A DNA stretch of 64,000 bases from Methylocaldum sp. 14B (GCF_002005105.1 NZ_MSCV01000001.1:62001-126000), one strand, 5' to 3'. Counted from the stretch's first letter, positions 33,039 through 42,416 are shown. The notes: a model not told the origin generated them from the sequence alone. Program-made: numbers and translations.

Positions 33039-34003
33039 TGAAATCGAGACTGATCCTGAATCTAGCGCTATTGATCGTCATAGCCGTCCTTGCCGCCGTT
33101 GCATTTTTCGAGCCCGGCAAGGAAAAGCCCGAGACTACGCCTCTCGCGGCTATCGACGAAAATGCGCTTACCGCCATCACCTTGCAGAATAAGGACGCCA
33201 TCACCTTCGAAAAGCAAAACGGGCACTGGCGCTTGACCAAGCCGTTTTATGCCCCGGCCAACGACATTCGCGTCCGGCAGCTGATCGGCATCGCCGAGGC
33301 CAACAGCGAAGCGCAGTACCCGGTAAGTGCCGAGGACCTCCCCAAATTCGAGCTCGACAAGCCGAAAGCCACGTTGATTCTGGATGCGACCACGATGAAG
33401 TTCGGCGGCTCGGATCCCATCAACATGCGGCGTTACGTGCAAATCGGGGATACCCTGCACCTGGTCAACGACGATTTCTTTCATCACCTCACCGCATCCG
33501 CCACGGATTACGTGGACAAGAAGCTCCTGCCCGAAGACGCGAAAATCAAAGAGATTTTCATACCGGGCTTGAAAGCTACCTTGGGGCAGGACGGCAAATG
33601 GATTCTGGAGCCGTCGGCCGAACCCAATCAAAGCATTTCGGATCTCCTCAACGCCTGGAATACGGCGAGAGCCATCGATGTGAAGCGGGTGGAACAGCCC
33701 GCTCAAGGCGATGTAATCCGAATTACCCTGGCCGAGGGCAATCCGGTCGAGTTCTTCATCATGCAGCGGGAGCCGGATCTCCTTCTTGTCCGACCGGATC
33801 TGGGGCTTCAGTACGAAGTGACCGGAAACGCCGCAAAACAGCTGCTCAGCCTGCAAAAACCGGAACTCAAGCCCGAGGAGCCGAAACTGTCCCCAGCCGA
33901 AGACGAGGAGACCGAGGAAGAATCTCCAGCGGACGCGGAAGAACAGCAAGAACCGGCAGAATCGGCAGAGCCGGGCGAAGAAGGGGAAGAGGCGGCGGAC
34001 TGA
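33038..34003 (+). CDS. DUF4340 domain-containing protein
   Basis: 321 residues, starting at the last base of the previous stop codon. An N-terminal anchor (LILNLALLIVIAVLAAVAFF) precedes a beta-rich DUF4340 domain (ITLQNKDAITFEKQNGHWRLTKPF, then TLHLVNDDFFHHL). The last 50 residues are almost only Glu, Pro, Ala and Ser, very acidic. DUF4340 is the standard fourth partner of GldA/F/G-like cassettes. Probably periplasmic, anchored to the inner membrane. Confidence 0.87.
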   Translation: MKSRLILNLALLIVIAVLAAVAFFEPGKEKPETTPLAAIDENALTAITLQNKDAITFEKQNGHWRLTKPFYAPANDIRVRQLIGIAEANSEAQYPVSAEDLPKFELDKPKATLILDATTMKFGGSDPINMRRYVQIGDTLHLVNDDFFHHLTASATDYVDKKLLPEDAKIKEIFIPGLKATLGQDGKWILEPSAEPNQSISDLLNAWNTARAIDVKRVEQPAQGDVIRITLAEGNPVEFFIMQREPDLLLVRPDLGLQYEVTGNAAKQLLSLQKPELKPEEPKLSPAEDEETEEESPADAEEQQEPAESAEPGEEGEEAAD

Positions 34004-34043
34004 CGCTTCTTCAAGCTGTCGGACGCTGCCCGATAACGCCGCC

Positions 34044-34859
34044 ATGCCCGAACTGCCGGAAGTCGAAACCACGCGGCGCGGCATTTCGCCTCATCTAACC
34101 GGGCAGACCGTTCAGGCGATAGTCGTTCGCCAGCCTCGGCTACGCTGGCCGGTTCCGCCGGATCTGCCGGAAAAGCTCGATTGTCAGACCATTCGGACGG
34201 TCGAGCGCCGAGGCAAATACATCCTGATCGGCACAAACCGCGGAACGCTGATCGTTCATTTGGGCATGTCCGGAAGCCTCCGCATCCTCGCCCCGGACAG
34301 CCCGCCCAGAAAGCACGACCATCTCGACTTCATCCTCGCCAACGGAACCTGTCTCCGCTTCCACGATCCGCGCCGTTTCGGCTGCGTCGTCTGGACGGAA
34401 GACGATCCTTCGACTCATCCCCTCCTGGCCGAACTCGGGCCGGAACCCTTAAGTGAATACTTCGATGCGCCCTATCTTCATGGAAAAGCACGGGGCCGCA
34501 GCGTGTCCGTCAAATCCTTCATCATGGACAGCCGCATCGTGGTGGGTGTGGGCAACATCTACGCCAACGAAGCCTTGTTCCGGGCCGGCATCGATCCGCG
34601 CCGACCGGCCGGCCGCATAGCTCTGCCTCGCTACGAAAAACTGGTCGTATCGATACGGGAGGTCCTTTCCGAAGCGATAGAACAAGGCGGAACCACGCTA
34701 CGCGATTTCGTCAACGAAACCGGAAGTCCGGGGTATTTCCAGCAAACCCTGCAAATTTACGGACGGACCGGCGAACTATGCCGCCGATGCGGCGAGCTTA
34801 TCCGAACGCAGCGGCTAGGGCAGCGCTCAACTTATTGGTGTCCGAACTGTCAACATTGA
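34044..34859 (+). CDS. mutM: formamidopyrimidine-DNA glycosylase
   Basis: 271 residues, full length. The catalytic N-terminus is MPELPEVETTRRG (Pro2, Glu3). The H2TH region has DSRIVVGVGNIYANEALFRAGI near 160; the terminal zinc finger is CRRCGELIRTQ with a second pair in WCPNC. It excises 8-oxoguanine and formamidopyrimidines. It follows the DUF4340 gene by 40 bases. Confidence 0.96.
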   Translation: MPELPEVETTRRGISPHLTGQTVQAIVVRQPRLRWPVPPDLPEKLDCQTIRTVERRGKYILIGTNRGTLIVHLGMSGSLRILAPDSPPRKHDHLDFILANGTCLRFHDPRRFGCVVWTEDDPSTHPLLAELGPEPLSEYFDAPYLHGKARGRSVSVKSFIMDSRIVVGVGNIYANEALFRAGIDPRRPAGRIALPRYEKLVVSIREVLSEAIEQGGTTLRDFVNETGSPGYFQQTLQIYGRTGELCRRCGELIRTQRLGQRSTYWCPNCQH

Positions 34860-34962
34860 GATACGCGATCGTGCATTGAGAACCGTGCGCTCGTTCTTCC
34901 GCGCAAGGAAGATTTCGTAGCGCATACGTACCGATATCTCTCGAATGGAAAGGAGACAGCCC

Positions 34963-35976
34963 ATGCAAATCGGTATGATCGGTCTGGGGCGAATGGGTGC
35001 CAACATGGTGCGCCGGCTGATGCGGGGCAATCATTCCTGCGTGGTTTGGGACAACTCGCGAAAACCCGTTGAGATGTTGGCTTCGGAGGGTGCCATAGCC
35101 GCCGACAGCCTGCGGGATTTGGCGGACAAACTGCTCAAGCCGCGCGTCGTCTGGCTAATGATTCCGGCGGGCTTCGTCGACGATTTGATAGACAAGCTTT
35201 CGCCCTTGCTCGAAAGCGGAGACATCCTGGTCGACGGCGGCAATTCTCACTATCGCGACAGCATGAATAGAGCGCTACGCTTGAAGCCGCGCGGCGTCCA
35301 TTACCTCGATGTTGGCGTCAGCGGCGGCGTATGGGGCCTGGAGCGGGGTTACTGTCTGATGATCGGCGGCGACGAGGAGCCCGTTCGAAAACTGCATCCG
35401 ATTTTTCGGGCTTTGGCACCGCCCCAGGATGCGGCCCCGCGTATTCCGGAACGCGAAAACACCGGGTTGGCCAGCGCCGAGCAGGGGTATCTGCATTGCG
35501 GTCCCAATGGAGCCGGCCACTTCGTCAAAATGGTTCACAACGGCATCGAATACGGTCTCATGGCCGCTTATGCCGAAGGCTTCAATATTCTGAAGAACGC
35601 CGGAATCGGCTTCGAACGCCAATCCCATGATGCCGAAACCGCGCCCTTGCGCAATCCCGAGTATTACCGTTTCGATTTCGATCTGCCCGAGATCGCCGAA
35701 TTGTGGCGGAGAGGCAGCGTGGTTCGGTCCTGGATGCTCGATCTGGCGGCATCGGCCTTGCTGCAATCACCGGATTTGGAGAGATTCTCGGGACATGTGT
35801 CCGATTCCGGCGAGGGGCGGTGGACGGCGTTCGCCGCCATCGACGAAGGCGTCCCCGCTCCCGTGTTGAGCGCCGCGCTGTTTCAGCGGTTCTCGTCCCG
35901 CGGACGCAGCGAGTTTGCCGACAAGTTCCTGTCCGCCTTGCGCTGGCAATTCGGAGGACATCAGGAAAAATCGTGA
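34963..35976 (+). CDS. gnd: 6-phosphogluconate dehydrogenase (decarboxylating), short form
   Basis: Start 34963 (MQIGMIGLGRMGANMVRRLM) has AGGAG seven bases upstream. 337 residues, the short GndA/YqeC type. Rossmann GLGRMGANM at the start, WLMIPAG near 67, LVDGGNSHYRDS near 95, the substrate helix LDVGVSGGVWGLERGYCLMIGG near 117, and the catalytic KMVHNGIEYGLMAAYAEGF near 193. Converts 6-phosphogluconate to ribulose 5-phosphate; short forms often use NAD, not decided here. Confidence 0.93.
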   Translation: MQIGMIGLGRMGANMVRRLMRGNHSCVVWDNSRKPVEMLASEGAIAADSLRDLADKLLKPRVVWLMIPAGFVDDLIDKLSPLLESGDILVDGGNSHYRDSMNRALRLKPRGVHYLDVGVSGGVWGLERGYCLMIGGDEEPVRKLHPIFRALAPPQDAAPRIPERENTGLASAEQGYLHCGPNGAGHFVKMVHNGIEYGLMAAYAEGFNILKNAGIGFERQSHDAETAPLRNPEYYRFDFDLPEIAELWRRGSVVRSWMLDLAASALLQSPDLERFSGHVSDSGEGRWTAFAAIDEGVPAPVLSAALFQRFSSRGRSEFADKFLSALRWQFGGHQEKS

Positions 35977-36046
35977 TGCGAGCGACAGCGCGACTTGGCG
36001 GATTGGCCAGGCCGTTTGCGATTGGAAGGGACCGACTAAAGGTCCG

Positions 36047-36077
36047 TTTGCGATTGGGACAGGATTCCCGACCTACT
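36047..36077. repeat. dispersed palindromic repeat B, single arm
   Basis: CCGTTTGCGATTGGG followed by GGATTCCCGACCTAC, the inverse of the arm at 44785-44816. A shortened duplicate (CCGTTTGCGATTGG) sits at 36012-36025. It lies in the 290-base gap after gnd. A further hairpin in the gap pairs TCTCGCCTCC at 36198-36207 with 36219-36228; it has no T-run. Confidence 0.65.
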
Positions 36078-36266
36078 ATCCCCTGGACCGCTAAACCGAT
36101 CCTGAAGATGCTCTGGCTCCTTGGTGAGCCGCTCGACGGCTCAATGTAGTGTGGCGGGTGGGACCGCAGGCGATCCGGGCGGCACGCCGCAACCATGTCT
36201 CGCCTCCTTCGCAAAGTAGGAGGCGAGAAATACGTTCAATCGCGCGGTGCGTGTGCGCCTGGGAGA

Positions 36267-36809
36267 TCAGTAAGGACTCTGGCCGGTAACATTGCCGGCG
36301 GGGCGGTAGTTGCAGACCCACACTTGGGCGTTGTTGGTGCAGACTGCATAGCCGCAGCCGACTTCGGTGGTTGCGGCCCACACCAACTGGGTATAGTGGC
36401 CGCACATCCTGCCGGGGGCGCAGCTGTTGGTCTCGTAGTTGTAATTGGCCTTTTCGGCTGCCCACGAATTGACAACCTGAGCCGGGGTAAGCTGCTGCGG
36501 TTCGGTGCGGCCATCGGACCACATCACCGGGCCGGCCCAGTAGAGGTTTTCACCCAGTTCTCCCTGATCACTGGCAGGGCTGTGGGGCAGTTCGCGCGGA
36601 CAGCCCTGCTGCTCCAGCGTGGCGGCGTAGTCGGTGGCGATGGTGGCGAGCTCGTCCGACCAGACGAGCGGCGGCACCCCGTCGGCGGAGCGCACCTGAT
36701 TGTGGGCGGTGATCGTGGCCACGGCATCGGCGGGCTGAGCAGCGAGGCCTGCGCCGCTCCACAGGATTAAGGCGGAAATGATGAAAGGCGGGTTGCGAAA
36801 ACGGCACAT
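36267..36809 (-). CDS. secreted CAP/PR-1-like protein
   Basis: Start 36809 is set by a GGAG six bases upstream, over an earlier ATG at 36872. The 180-residue product has a signal peptide (ISALILWSGAGLAAQ) and a CAP domain: HNQVRSADGVPPLVWSDELA near 33, ENLYWAG near 90, VVNSWAAEKANYNY near 115, MCGHYTQLVWAATTEVGCGY near 140 and VCNYRPAGN. Four or more cysteines suggest disulphides as in plant PR-1. CAP proteins bind lipids or sterols or act extracellularly; role here unknown. Confidence 0.9.
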   Translation of the reverse strand: MCRFRNPPFIISALILWSGAGLAAQPADAVATITAHNQVRSADGVPPLVWSDELATIATDYAATLEQQGCPRELPHSPASDQGELGENLYWAGPVMWSDGRTEPQQLTPAQVVNSWAAEKANYNYETNSCAPGRMCGHYTQLVWAATTEVGCGYAVCTNNAQVWVCNYRPAGNVTGQSPY

Positions 36810-37030
36810 GACGTACTCCATTACGTGAAGGATGATTACCAACCGTACCGCGACTTGGTCGTTGCTGGGCACGATTCATCGGTGATATCTGGCTTGTGAC
36901 AGAGGGCAATCACGGATGTTCCGATCAGTGACGGAATTATCGCGTCTTACTCCCCGTGATGCCTTGCGTCACGACCGTCGGCTGCTATCCGAGCGCCGAT
37001 TCGGTGCGGGAGGGCGTGACGCTCTGAGCG

Positions 37031-37055
37031 TTACATCAAACGAGAAAATGCTCTA
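37031..37055. repeat. solo end of the 200-bp MITE-like element
   Basis: A 25-base stretch matching 44911-44935 at 21 positions, including AGAAAATGCTCTA. No partner end was found within a few hundred bases, so this may be a remnant. It lies just downstream of the yihY stop and upstream of the CAP gene. Confidence 0.5.
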
Positions 37056-37068
37056 CATCACAGCATTG

Positions 37069-38442
37069 CTAAGAGCACGAAGAACGAAGCTGCTCTGAAT
37101 CTCCCTGCGTCGACGGCGATTGAGCCAGGATGAGATCCCGCAGCGAACGGCGGGCCGAAGCGGTCGTCGCCGAGGCATTTTCCAAATCCTCTGCGATTTT
37201 CGCGAGTTCCGGCAACGTGAAAGCAGCATGGGACGAAAGGGCGGTATCCTCGCGTTTCGTGCGCATGGCCGTCAGAATGTCCCAGACGGTAATTCCGGCG
37301 ATATCGCGGGCCGGAATGAAGCTTTCATCGCCTTTTCCCGCTTCCACGACCAACCCGCCGGCCTGCAGTATGTCCAGGCTGTCTTTCACCGTTTCCCACG
37401 GCAGCGACAGACGCTCCGCCAACTCGTCGATGGTCCAGGGCTTATCCGCATGAACGAAACGTTCGCCGACCAAGTACATGACGGCGAGTCCGACCCTCTC
37501 TTTCAAGCGGTTGCTGAGCTGAAAGAAACGGCTTTTTCCCAGCACGTAATGGGGATGCTGGAAATAAAAGGCGGCTTGCCCGCCCAGCAAGAGGATCAGC
37601 CAGCTGAGATCGAGCCAGATCATGAACAAAATGACGATGACCAGGCTCGAATAAATTGCGTGGTAACTGGTCGAGCCGACCACGAACTTGGCGAACAGCA
37701 GGCCCGCCAGCTTCCATACCACGCCGCCCACGGTACCGCCGAATAACGCGGCTCGCCAAGGTACCCGCGTGTTCGGAATGTAAATGTAGACGAACGCGAA
37801 CGCCACGATGATCATCAAATAAGGGAGGAGCTTGCCGCCCAGATAGAACAGGGTGCCGAAAGGTTCTTGGGCGATCAGTCGTCGGACGGCGCTGGCATGG
37901 GGCATCGAGGCCGTGAGACCGATGGCCGAAAAAATCAGCACCGGACCGAGCAGAATCACGCTGAGGTAGTCGCTGGCCCGGCGGGCGAAGCTGCGGGCCT
38001 GTGTGACTCGCCAGATGTGATTGAATGCGGCTTCTATTTTTTCCAGCACCGAAATAATGGTGTAGATGAGCACCGCCAAACCGACGAAGCCGAGCACGCC
38101 CACGTTGACCTTGGTCACGAAGCCGAGAATAGCTTTCGTCAAATCGCCCGCCTTATCGCCCAAAGGAGCGAGCATTTGCAGCAAGAACGGTTCGAGCTGA
38201 TTGTTGATGCCAAAGGCCTTCAGGAGCGAAAAGCACAGGGCGAGACCCGGCACGATGGCCAAAAGCGTGGTGTAGGCGAGACTCGTGGCGCGATAATCCA
38301 AGCCTTCGCTACGAACGGCTCCGACTAGCGCTTTGATCCAGGCGGACACCAAAGCCGCCAAGCCGCGGAGCCGGTGGAAAGAGTCGAGTTTTTGGCGCGA
38401 CTGCTTGATGGGGTTGAAAAGCTTGATTTGCATGCTGACCAC
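37069..38442 (-). CDS. YihY/BrkB family membrane protein, paralogue 1
   Basis: 457 residues. Six membrane helices in the first 310 residues with the family core DYRATSLAYTTLLAIVPGLAL (about 50), FVGLAVLIYTIISVLEKIEAAF (about 120) and the FGGTVGGVVWKL and LVIVILFMIWLDLSWLILLLGG segments. The last 140 residues form a soluble tail with a winged-helix-like part (WTIDELAERLSLPWETVKDSLDIL). Earlier called RNase BN, which is not supported. A paralogue lies at 53781-55067. Confidence 0.9.
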   Translation of the reverse strand: MVSMQIKLFNPIKQSRQKLDSFHRLRGLAALVSAWIKALVGAVRSEGLDYRATSLAYTTLLAIVPGLALCFSLLKAFGINNQLEPFLLQMLAPLGDKAGDLTKAILGFVTKVNVGVLGFVGLAVLIYTIISVLEKIEAAFNHIWRVTQARSFARRASDYLSVILLGPVLIFSAIGLTASMPHASAVRRLIAQEPFGTLFYLGGKLLPYLMIIVAFAFVYIYIPNTRVPWRAALFGGTVGGVVWKLAGLLFAKFVVGSTSYHAIYSSLVIVILFMIWLDLSWLILLLGGQAAFYFQHPHYVLGKSRFFQLSNRLKERVGLAVMYLVGERFVHADKPWTIDELAERLSLPWETVKDSLDILQAGGLVVEAGKGDESFIPARDIAGITVWDILTAMRTKREDTALSSHAAFTLPELAKIAEDLENASATTASARRSLRDLILAQSPSTQGDSEQLRSSCS

Positions 38443-38489
38443 GATCTTTATTAGGCATTAGACAGTTTGGAGCAGCCGGAAACAGTGAT

Positions 38490-39650
38490 ATGGCAACTGG
38501 CCGCGGCAATATTATCGTGCGGATAGCCGCCGTTCTGCTCGCAGTCATGCTGTCGCTCGTACCGTCGTCGACACTCCGGCAGCCCCCGGAGCGAGATTCG
38601 TCCGGCGACGCGATGCCTTTTTCGTCTTTCTCGAAAACGCTGCGAAAAATTGCGGACAGGTTTCCGGGGGACCGTTCCGACCGGTCCTTGTCTTTTCCGT
38701 TCGATCACGGGATTCATCCGGATGTCCCCACGGAAATCTGGGAGTTCACCGGCCAAATGAACACGCCGGACGGTCACCGTTACGGTTTTCTACTGAGCTT
38801 TACGCGGCTCGGTCTTCAACCGGAACAGCCAGAAAGGCCATCGGCCTGGGCCACCCGCGACGTGTATCGGGGGCTGTTTGCATTTCTCGACGCGAGCAAC
38901 GGCCATTATCGGGCATCCGAGCGTTTTGCAAGAGCGGCACTGGGCATGAGCGGGTATGATCCCGTCTCCGGGCTGGTCTGGCTGGACGACTGGAAGCTAA
39001 GGGTGCCGCTGGGAGAAACCACGTCTTTCGCCTTGCAGGCCGACACCGACGGGACGCAACTCAACCTCCGATTGGAGGCCCGAAAGCCCGCTGTCGTGCC
39101 GGCTGGGCAAAGCTTCCCGGCTGCTGCCGGAGGCCGTCTTCGCGCATATTTGCTTAGCCGTATGGCGATATCCGGAACGATTCGGTTGGGCGAGCATCGA
39201 CATAAGGTAACCGGCGAGGCCTGGCTCAGCCGCAGTTGGGGAAAACTAGCCCCGCCGGGCGGACAACTGGTCCTGAACCGCTATCAATTGCAGCTCGACA
39301 ATGGCCGTGAGCTCCTGCTTTTCCAGCTGAGGCGCAAGGACGGCAGCGCGCCGCCAGTGTCGAGCGGGCTCTTGATCGAATCCGATGGCCGCGCTGTTCC
39401 GATTTCCGGAAACGACGTTCGGCTCGAACCGGCCACTTACTGGTCTAATCCCTCGGGAGTTCTTTATCCGGTAGGCTGGATCGTGAGGCTGCCGAAGCTC
39501 GAAGTCGAACTGCGCCTTTCTCCCTTAGTCGAAGATCAGGAAATCGTCCGGTCCGTTCGCGCCTGGTCCGGCGCGGTCTCGGTGTCCGGAGCCGGCCCTC
39601 GCGGTAAAGCGCTTTCGGGGCGGGGTTTCGTCGAATTGGCCGGCTATTGA
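38490..39650 (+). CDS. AttH/CrtC-like lipocalin-fold protein
   Basis: 386 residues with an N-terminal signal or anchor (IAAVLLAVMLSLVPSS). The body matches the AttH/carotenoid 1,2-hydratase-like family: FPFDHGIHPDVPTEIWEFTG near 70, YGFLLSFTR, ATRDVYRGLFAF, and the second domain GEAWLSRSWGK near 235, GRELLLFQLRRKDG and a terminal GRGFVELAGY. The family motif is usually WLDREW; here the two acidic residues are Ser, so hydratase chemistry is doubtful. Periplasmic. The cytochrome gene follows 57 bases on. Confidence 0.85.
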   Translation: MATGRGNIIVRIAAVLLAVMLSLVPSSTLRQPPERDSSGDAMPFSSFSKTLRKIADRFPGDRSDRSLSFPFDHGIHPDVPTEIWEFTGQMNTPDGHRYGFLLSFTRLGLQPEQPERPSAWATRDVYRGLFAFLDASNGHYRASERFARAALGMSGYDPVSGLVWLDDWKLRVPLGETTSFALQADTDGTQLNLRLEARKPAVVPAGQSFPAAAGGRLRAYLLSRMAISGTIRLGEHRHKVTGEAWLSRSWGKLAPPGGQLVLNRYQLQLDNGRELLLFQLRRKDGSAPPVSSGLLIESDGRAVPISGNDVRLEPATYWSNPSGVLYPVGWIVRLPKLEVELRLSPLVEDQEIVRSVRAWSGAVSVSGAGPRGKALSGRGFVELAGY

Positions 39651-39707
39651 CGGCTCGATTCCAAAATAAGAATTGTTCCGCTAAAAAAACCAGCTTGTGA
39701 GTCGAAT

Positions 39708-41132
39708 ATGCCGAATGCCAAAACATCGTCCGTCGCTTCGATCGTCTTTACGGCTTTCTTGCTGGCGGCCTGCGAATCGAGGGAACGGACGAACGCCGTC
39801 AGCTATTCGCCCGCCGGCCCCGTTCCCGCCGAACAGCAGCGCCCAGGCGATCCGAACAAAGGTTACGAGGCATTGCTCAACGCGCCGTACATCACCTGCG
39901 GCATGCCTTATTCGGCTTACAAGCAGACGGCCTCCCCGCCCGACCCGATGACCTTGATTCCGGGAAGACCCGGCCGGAATGCCGAGTTGCCCTATTATCA
40001 GACTGGGTATACGACGCCTCGCGGCGTGGAGCTCGTGGTGAACAATTGCCTGTCCTGTCATGCCGGTTTCTTCGCCGGAAAGCTGGTCATCGGCCTAGGC
40101 AACGAAAATCTCGATTTCACCGAGGACCGTACGGCTGCCGCAGAAGGCGTCGGCGCATACGTGGAGGACGAGGCCGAAGCGGCGGAATGGCGGCGCTGGG
40201 CGGACCGAATCCGTGCCATTGCCCCTTACATGATCACCGACACGATGGGCGCGAATCCGGCCATCAATATGACGTTCGCGCTGATCGCTCACCGGAATCC
40301 GGAAACGCTGGCATGGTCGCCGGAACCGCTGATCGAGCCGCCGCCGAAATCGGTCGCGCCGGTCAGCATTCCGCCCTGGTGGCGCATGGCAAAGAAGAAC
40401 GCCTTGTTCTACAACGCCGAGGGCCGCGGTGATCTCGCACGGGCCATGATGGTGGGCGCCATATTCTGCGCCGATGACGTCGATACCGTGCGAAATATCG
40501 ATGCCTACGCGCCGGATATTCTGGCTTATTTCGCATCGCTCAAACCGCCGCCGTGGCCTTTCGGTCTCGACGGCAAGCTGGCCGAACAGGGGCGCGCCGT
40601 ATTCGAGCGAACATGCTCCGGCTGCCACGGTACCTATGGCGAACAGCCGATTTATCCCAATCTGGTGCTGAGACTCGACGAAATCGGCACCGATCCAGTG
40701 TTGGCGCAACACGCTGTCGGCGGCGCATCGGACCGGTTCATCGCATGGTTCAACGGCTCCTATTACGGCGAAACGGCTCGCGCCGCCCCGGCGCCGGGTT
40801 ATTTCGCTCCGCCTTTGGACGGAATCTGGATTACCGCTCCTTACCTCCACAACGGATCGGTGCCGACCATCGAAGCCTTGCTCGACAGTTCGAAACGGCC
40901 GAAGTATTGGACGCGGTCGTACGAGTCGTCCGCGGCCGATTACGATCCGGTCGGCCTAGGCTGGCGCTACACGGCGCTGGGGCAGGGGAAAGCCGGTACG
41001 GACGACCTGCGGGAACGGAAAAAAATCTACGATACGACCTTGCCCGGCCACTCCAATGCCGGCCATGTTTTCGGCGACGGCTTGAGCCCGGAAGAACGCA
41101 AGGCCGTGCTCGAATACTTGAAGACACTATAG
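39708..41132 (+). CDS. dihaem c-type cytochrome lipoprotein
   Basis: 474 residues with a lipobox (FLLAAC) after a short signal. Two haem sites: NNCLSCHAG near residue 108 and CSGCHGTYG near 304. The second is followed by a region typical of class I and MauG-like proteins (PLDGIWITAPYLHNGSVPTIEALLD), with GLSPEERKAVLEYLKTL as last helix. The HNGS-type motif occurs in large dihaem oxidoreductases such as RoxA-like proteins. Periplasmic, lipid-anchored; electron partner unknown. Confidence 0.85.
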   Translation: MPNAKTSSVASIVFTAFLLAACESRERTNAVSYSPAGPVPAEQQRPGDPNKGYEALLNAPYITCGMPYSAYKQTASPPDPMTLIPGRPGRNAELPYYQTGYTTPRGVELVVNNCLSCHAGFFAGKLVIGLGNENLDFTEDRTAAAEGVGAYVEDEAEAAEWRRWADRIRAIAPYMITDTMGANPAINMTFALIAHRNPETLAWSPEPLIEPPPKSVAPVSIPPWWRMAKKNALFYNAEGRGDLARAMMVGAIFCADDVDTVRNIDAYAPDILAYFASLKPPPWPFGLDGKLAEQGRAVFERTCSGCHGTYGEQPIYPNLVLRLDEIGTDPVLAQHAVGGASDRFIAWFNGSYYGETARAAPAPGYFAPPLDGIWITAPYLHNGSVPTIEALLDSSKRPKYWTRSYESSAADYDPVGLGWRYTALGQGKAGTDDLRERKKIYDTTLPGHSNAGHVFGDGLSPEERKAVLEYLKTL

Positions 41133-41371
41133 AAGCCCGAAACTTGCTTATGGCTGAAACTGCCGAAGTCTCGTCGGCAAAGGATTGCCCGCCTGCAACG
41201 GCTTATTTCGAGATATAGGTCAGAATGTCGGGATGCTTCTGATTGTTTTTCGAGTCCAAAAAGTGCATTACATACGAACTCGAACGTCCGCCCGAATCAT
41301 CGGCGGACTGCCGGCGGGGTGTGCCGGTTCGGGAAATGGGAAAAAACAATCAGCAAGAAGGAAGTGAAGCC

Positions 41372-41926
41372 ATGAAACTCTATTCCATCGGCCACAGCAA
41401 CAGAAGCTCTGACGAACTGATCGATATGCTCAAGAGGCATGGCATCGGGTGTCTGGTCGACGTACGCAGCAGGCCCGGTTCCGCGCGTTTTAGACAATTC
41501 AACCGTCCTACGCTGGAACGGGCTTTAACGCAGGCCGGCATTCAGTATCAATGGGAAGGCGACAATCTGGGCGGATGGCGATCGGCGACACCGGACGATG
41601 TAAAACACAGGGTCTTGAATCCGGGATTCCGGTCGTATGCCGCCTATATGGAGACGCCGGATTTCCGCGAAGCCGTGGAACAAATACTAAGGCTGGCACG
41701 AATCTGCCGGACGGCGTTCATGTGTGCCGAGAAAGATCCGTCGTGCTGCCACCGCTCTCTGATTTCCGATTACCTGACGGTGCGCGGACATATTGTCGAA
41801 CATCTTATCGTGCCGAACGAAAGCTGTAGGCACGACCTGCATTCCGCCGCACGAATCGTCGGCTCGCGACTGATCTATGATCGAATTCAGCAAAACCTGG
41901 AGTTGTTCGCGCCGGATGTTACGTGA
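41372..41926 (+). CDS. DUF488 family protein
   Basis: ATG 41372 has AAGGAAG seven bases upstream; the longer frame has no such site. The 184-residue product starts MKLYSIGHSNRSSDELIDML and has LVDVRSRPGSARFRQFN and the late ICRTAFMCAEKDPSCCHRSL cysteine/histidine motif of DUF488. These proteins are uncharacterised; the CAE..CCHR motif suggests metal binding or catalysis. Isolated gene. Confidence 0.9.
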   Translation: MKLYSIGHSNRSSDELIDMLKRHGIGCLVDVRSRPGSARFRQFNRPTLERALTQAGIQYQWEGDNLGGWRSATPDDVKHRVLNPGFRSYAAYMETPDFREAVEQILRLARICRTAFMCAEKDPSCCHRSLISDYLTVRGHIVEHLIVPNESCRHDLHSAARIVGSRLIYDRIQQNLELFAPDVT

Positions 41927-41966
41927 GTACACCTGGCGGCCGAGGCGCATAAATGGGCAAGAGCGC

Positions 41967-42146
41967 TTATCCGCCCCGTCGAATCTGCTGCCGGATCTGC
42001 GCCAGATAGCGCCGAAAGAACGAAAACGCCGCATAGAGCAGCACCGCGTAGAGTATCCACTCCTGTAGCGAGACGCCGGTCGGATCGTCGTCGAACACGA
42101 CGATGCCGACCAGGGCGACCAAAGAAAGGGCAAAATAGTTGTACAT
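41967..42146 (-). CDS. small single-helix membrane protein
   Basis: 59 residues from ATG 42146 with AGGA seven bases upstream; the longer open frame upstream has none. Two hydrophobic stretches (YNYFALSLVALVGIVVF and WILYAVLLYAAFSFF) flank DDDPTGVSLQE, and the tail is basic (RRYLAQIRQQIRRGG). Family unknown. It converges with the DUF488 gene. Confidence 0.65.
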   Translation of the reverse strand: MYNYFALSLVALVGIVVFDDDPTGVSLQEWILYAVLLYAAFSFFRRYLAQIRQQIRRGG

Positions 42147-42416
42147 AGGAGGTTCCTCACAGAATGTATGAAACGCAAGTCGTTTTCGGTAAGCAGGACA
42201 TCTGGGGAAGGGGAGTCTCCATAGAACCCGAAGCCGATCTTTATCGTGTTGAAACGGCCTTGCCCCATCCTTTGACCGCGAACCGGAAAAGCCCTTTTTT
42301 GACAAGATATGTCGAAGTTCGCATCTTAGACAAATTGCCCGCAGGGTTATTCCTGCACGGGATGATACCGACAAACGTCATCGCGCCGAATCGAACATCA
42401 ATATGCAGTAAGCCGC

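Noticed and set aside
36198..36228. Intrinsic terminator after the CAP gene
   Set aside because: The 10-bp stem is perfect but no T-run follows on either strand, so I do not list it as a terminator.
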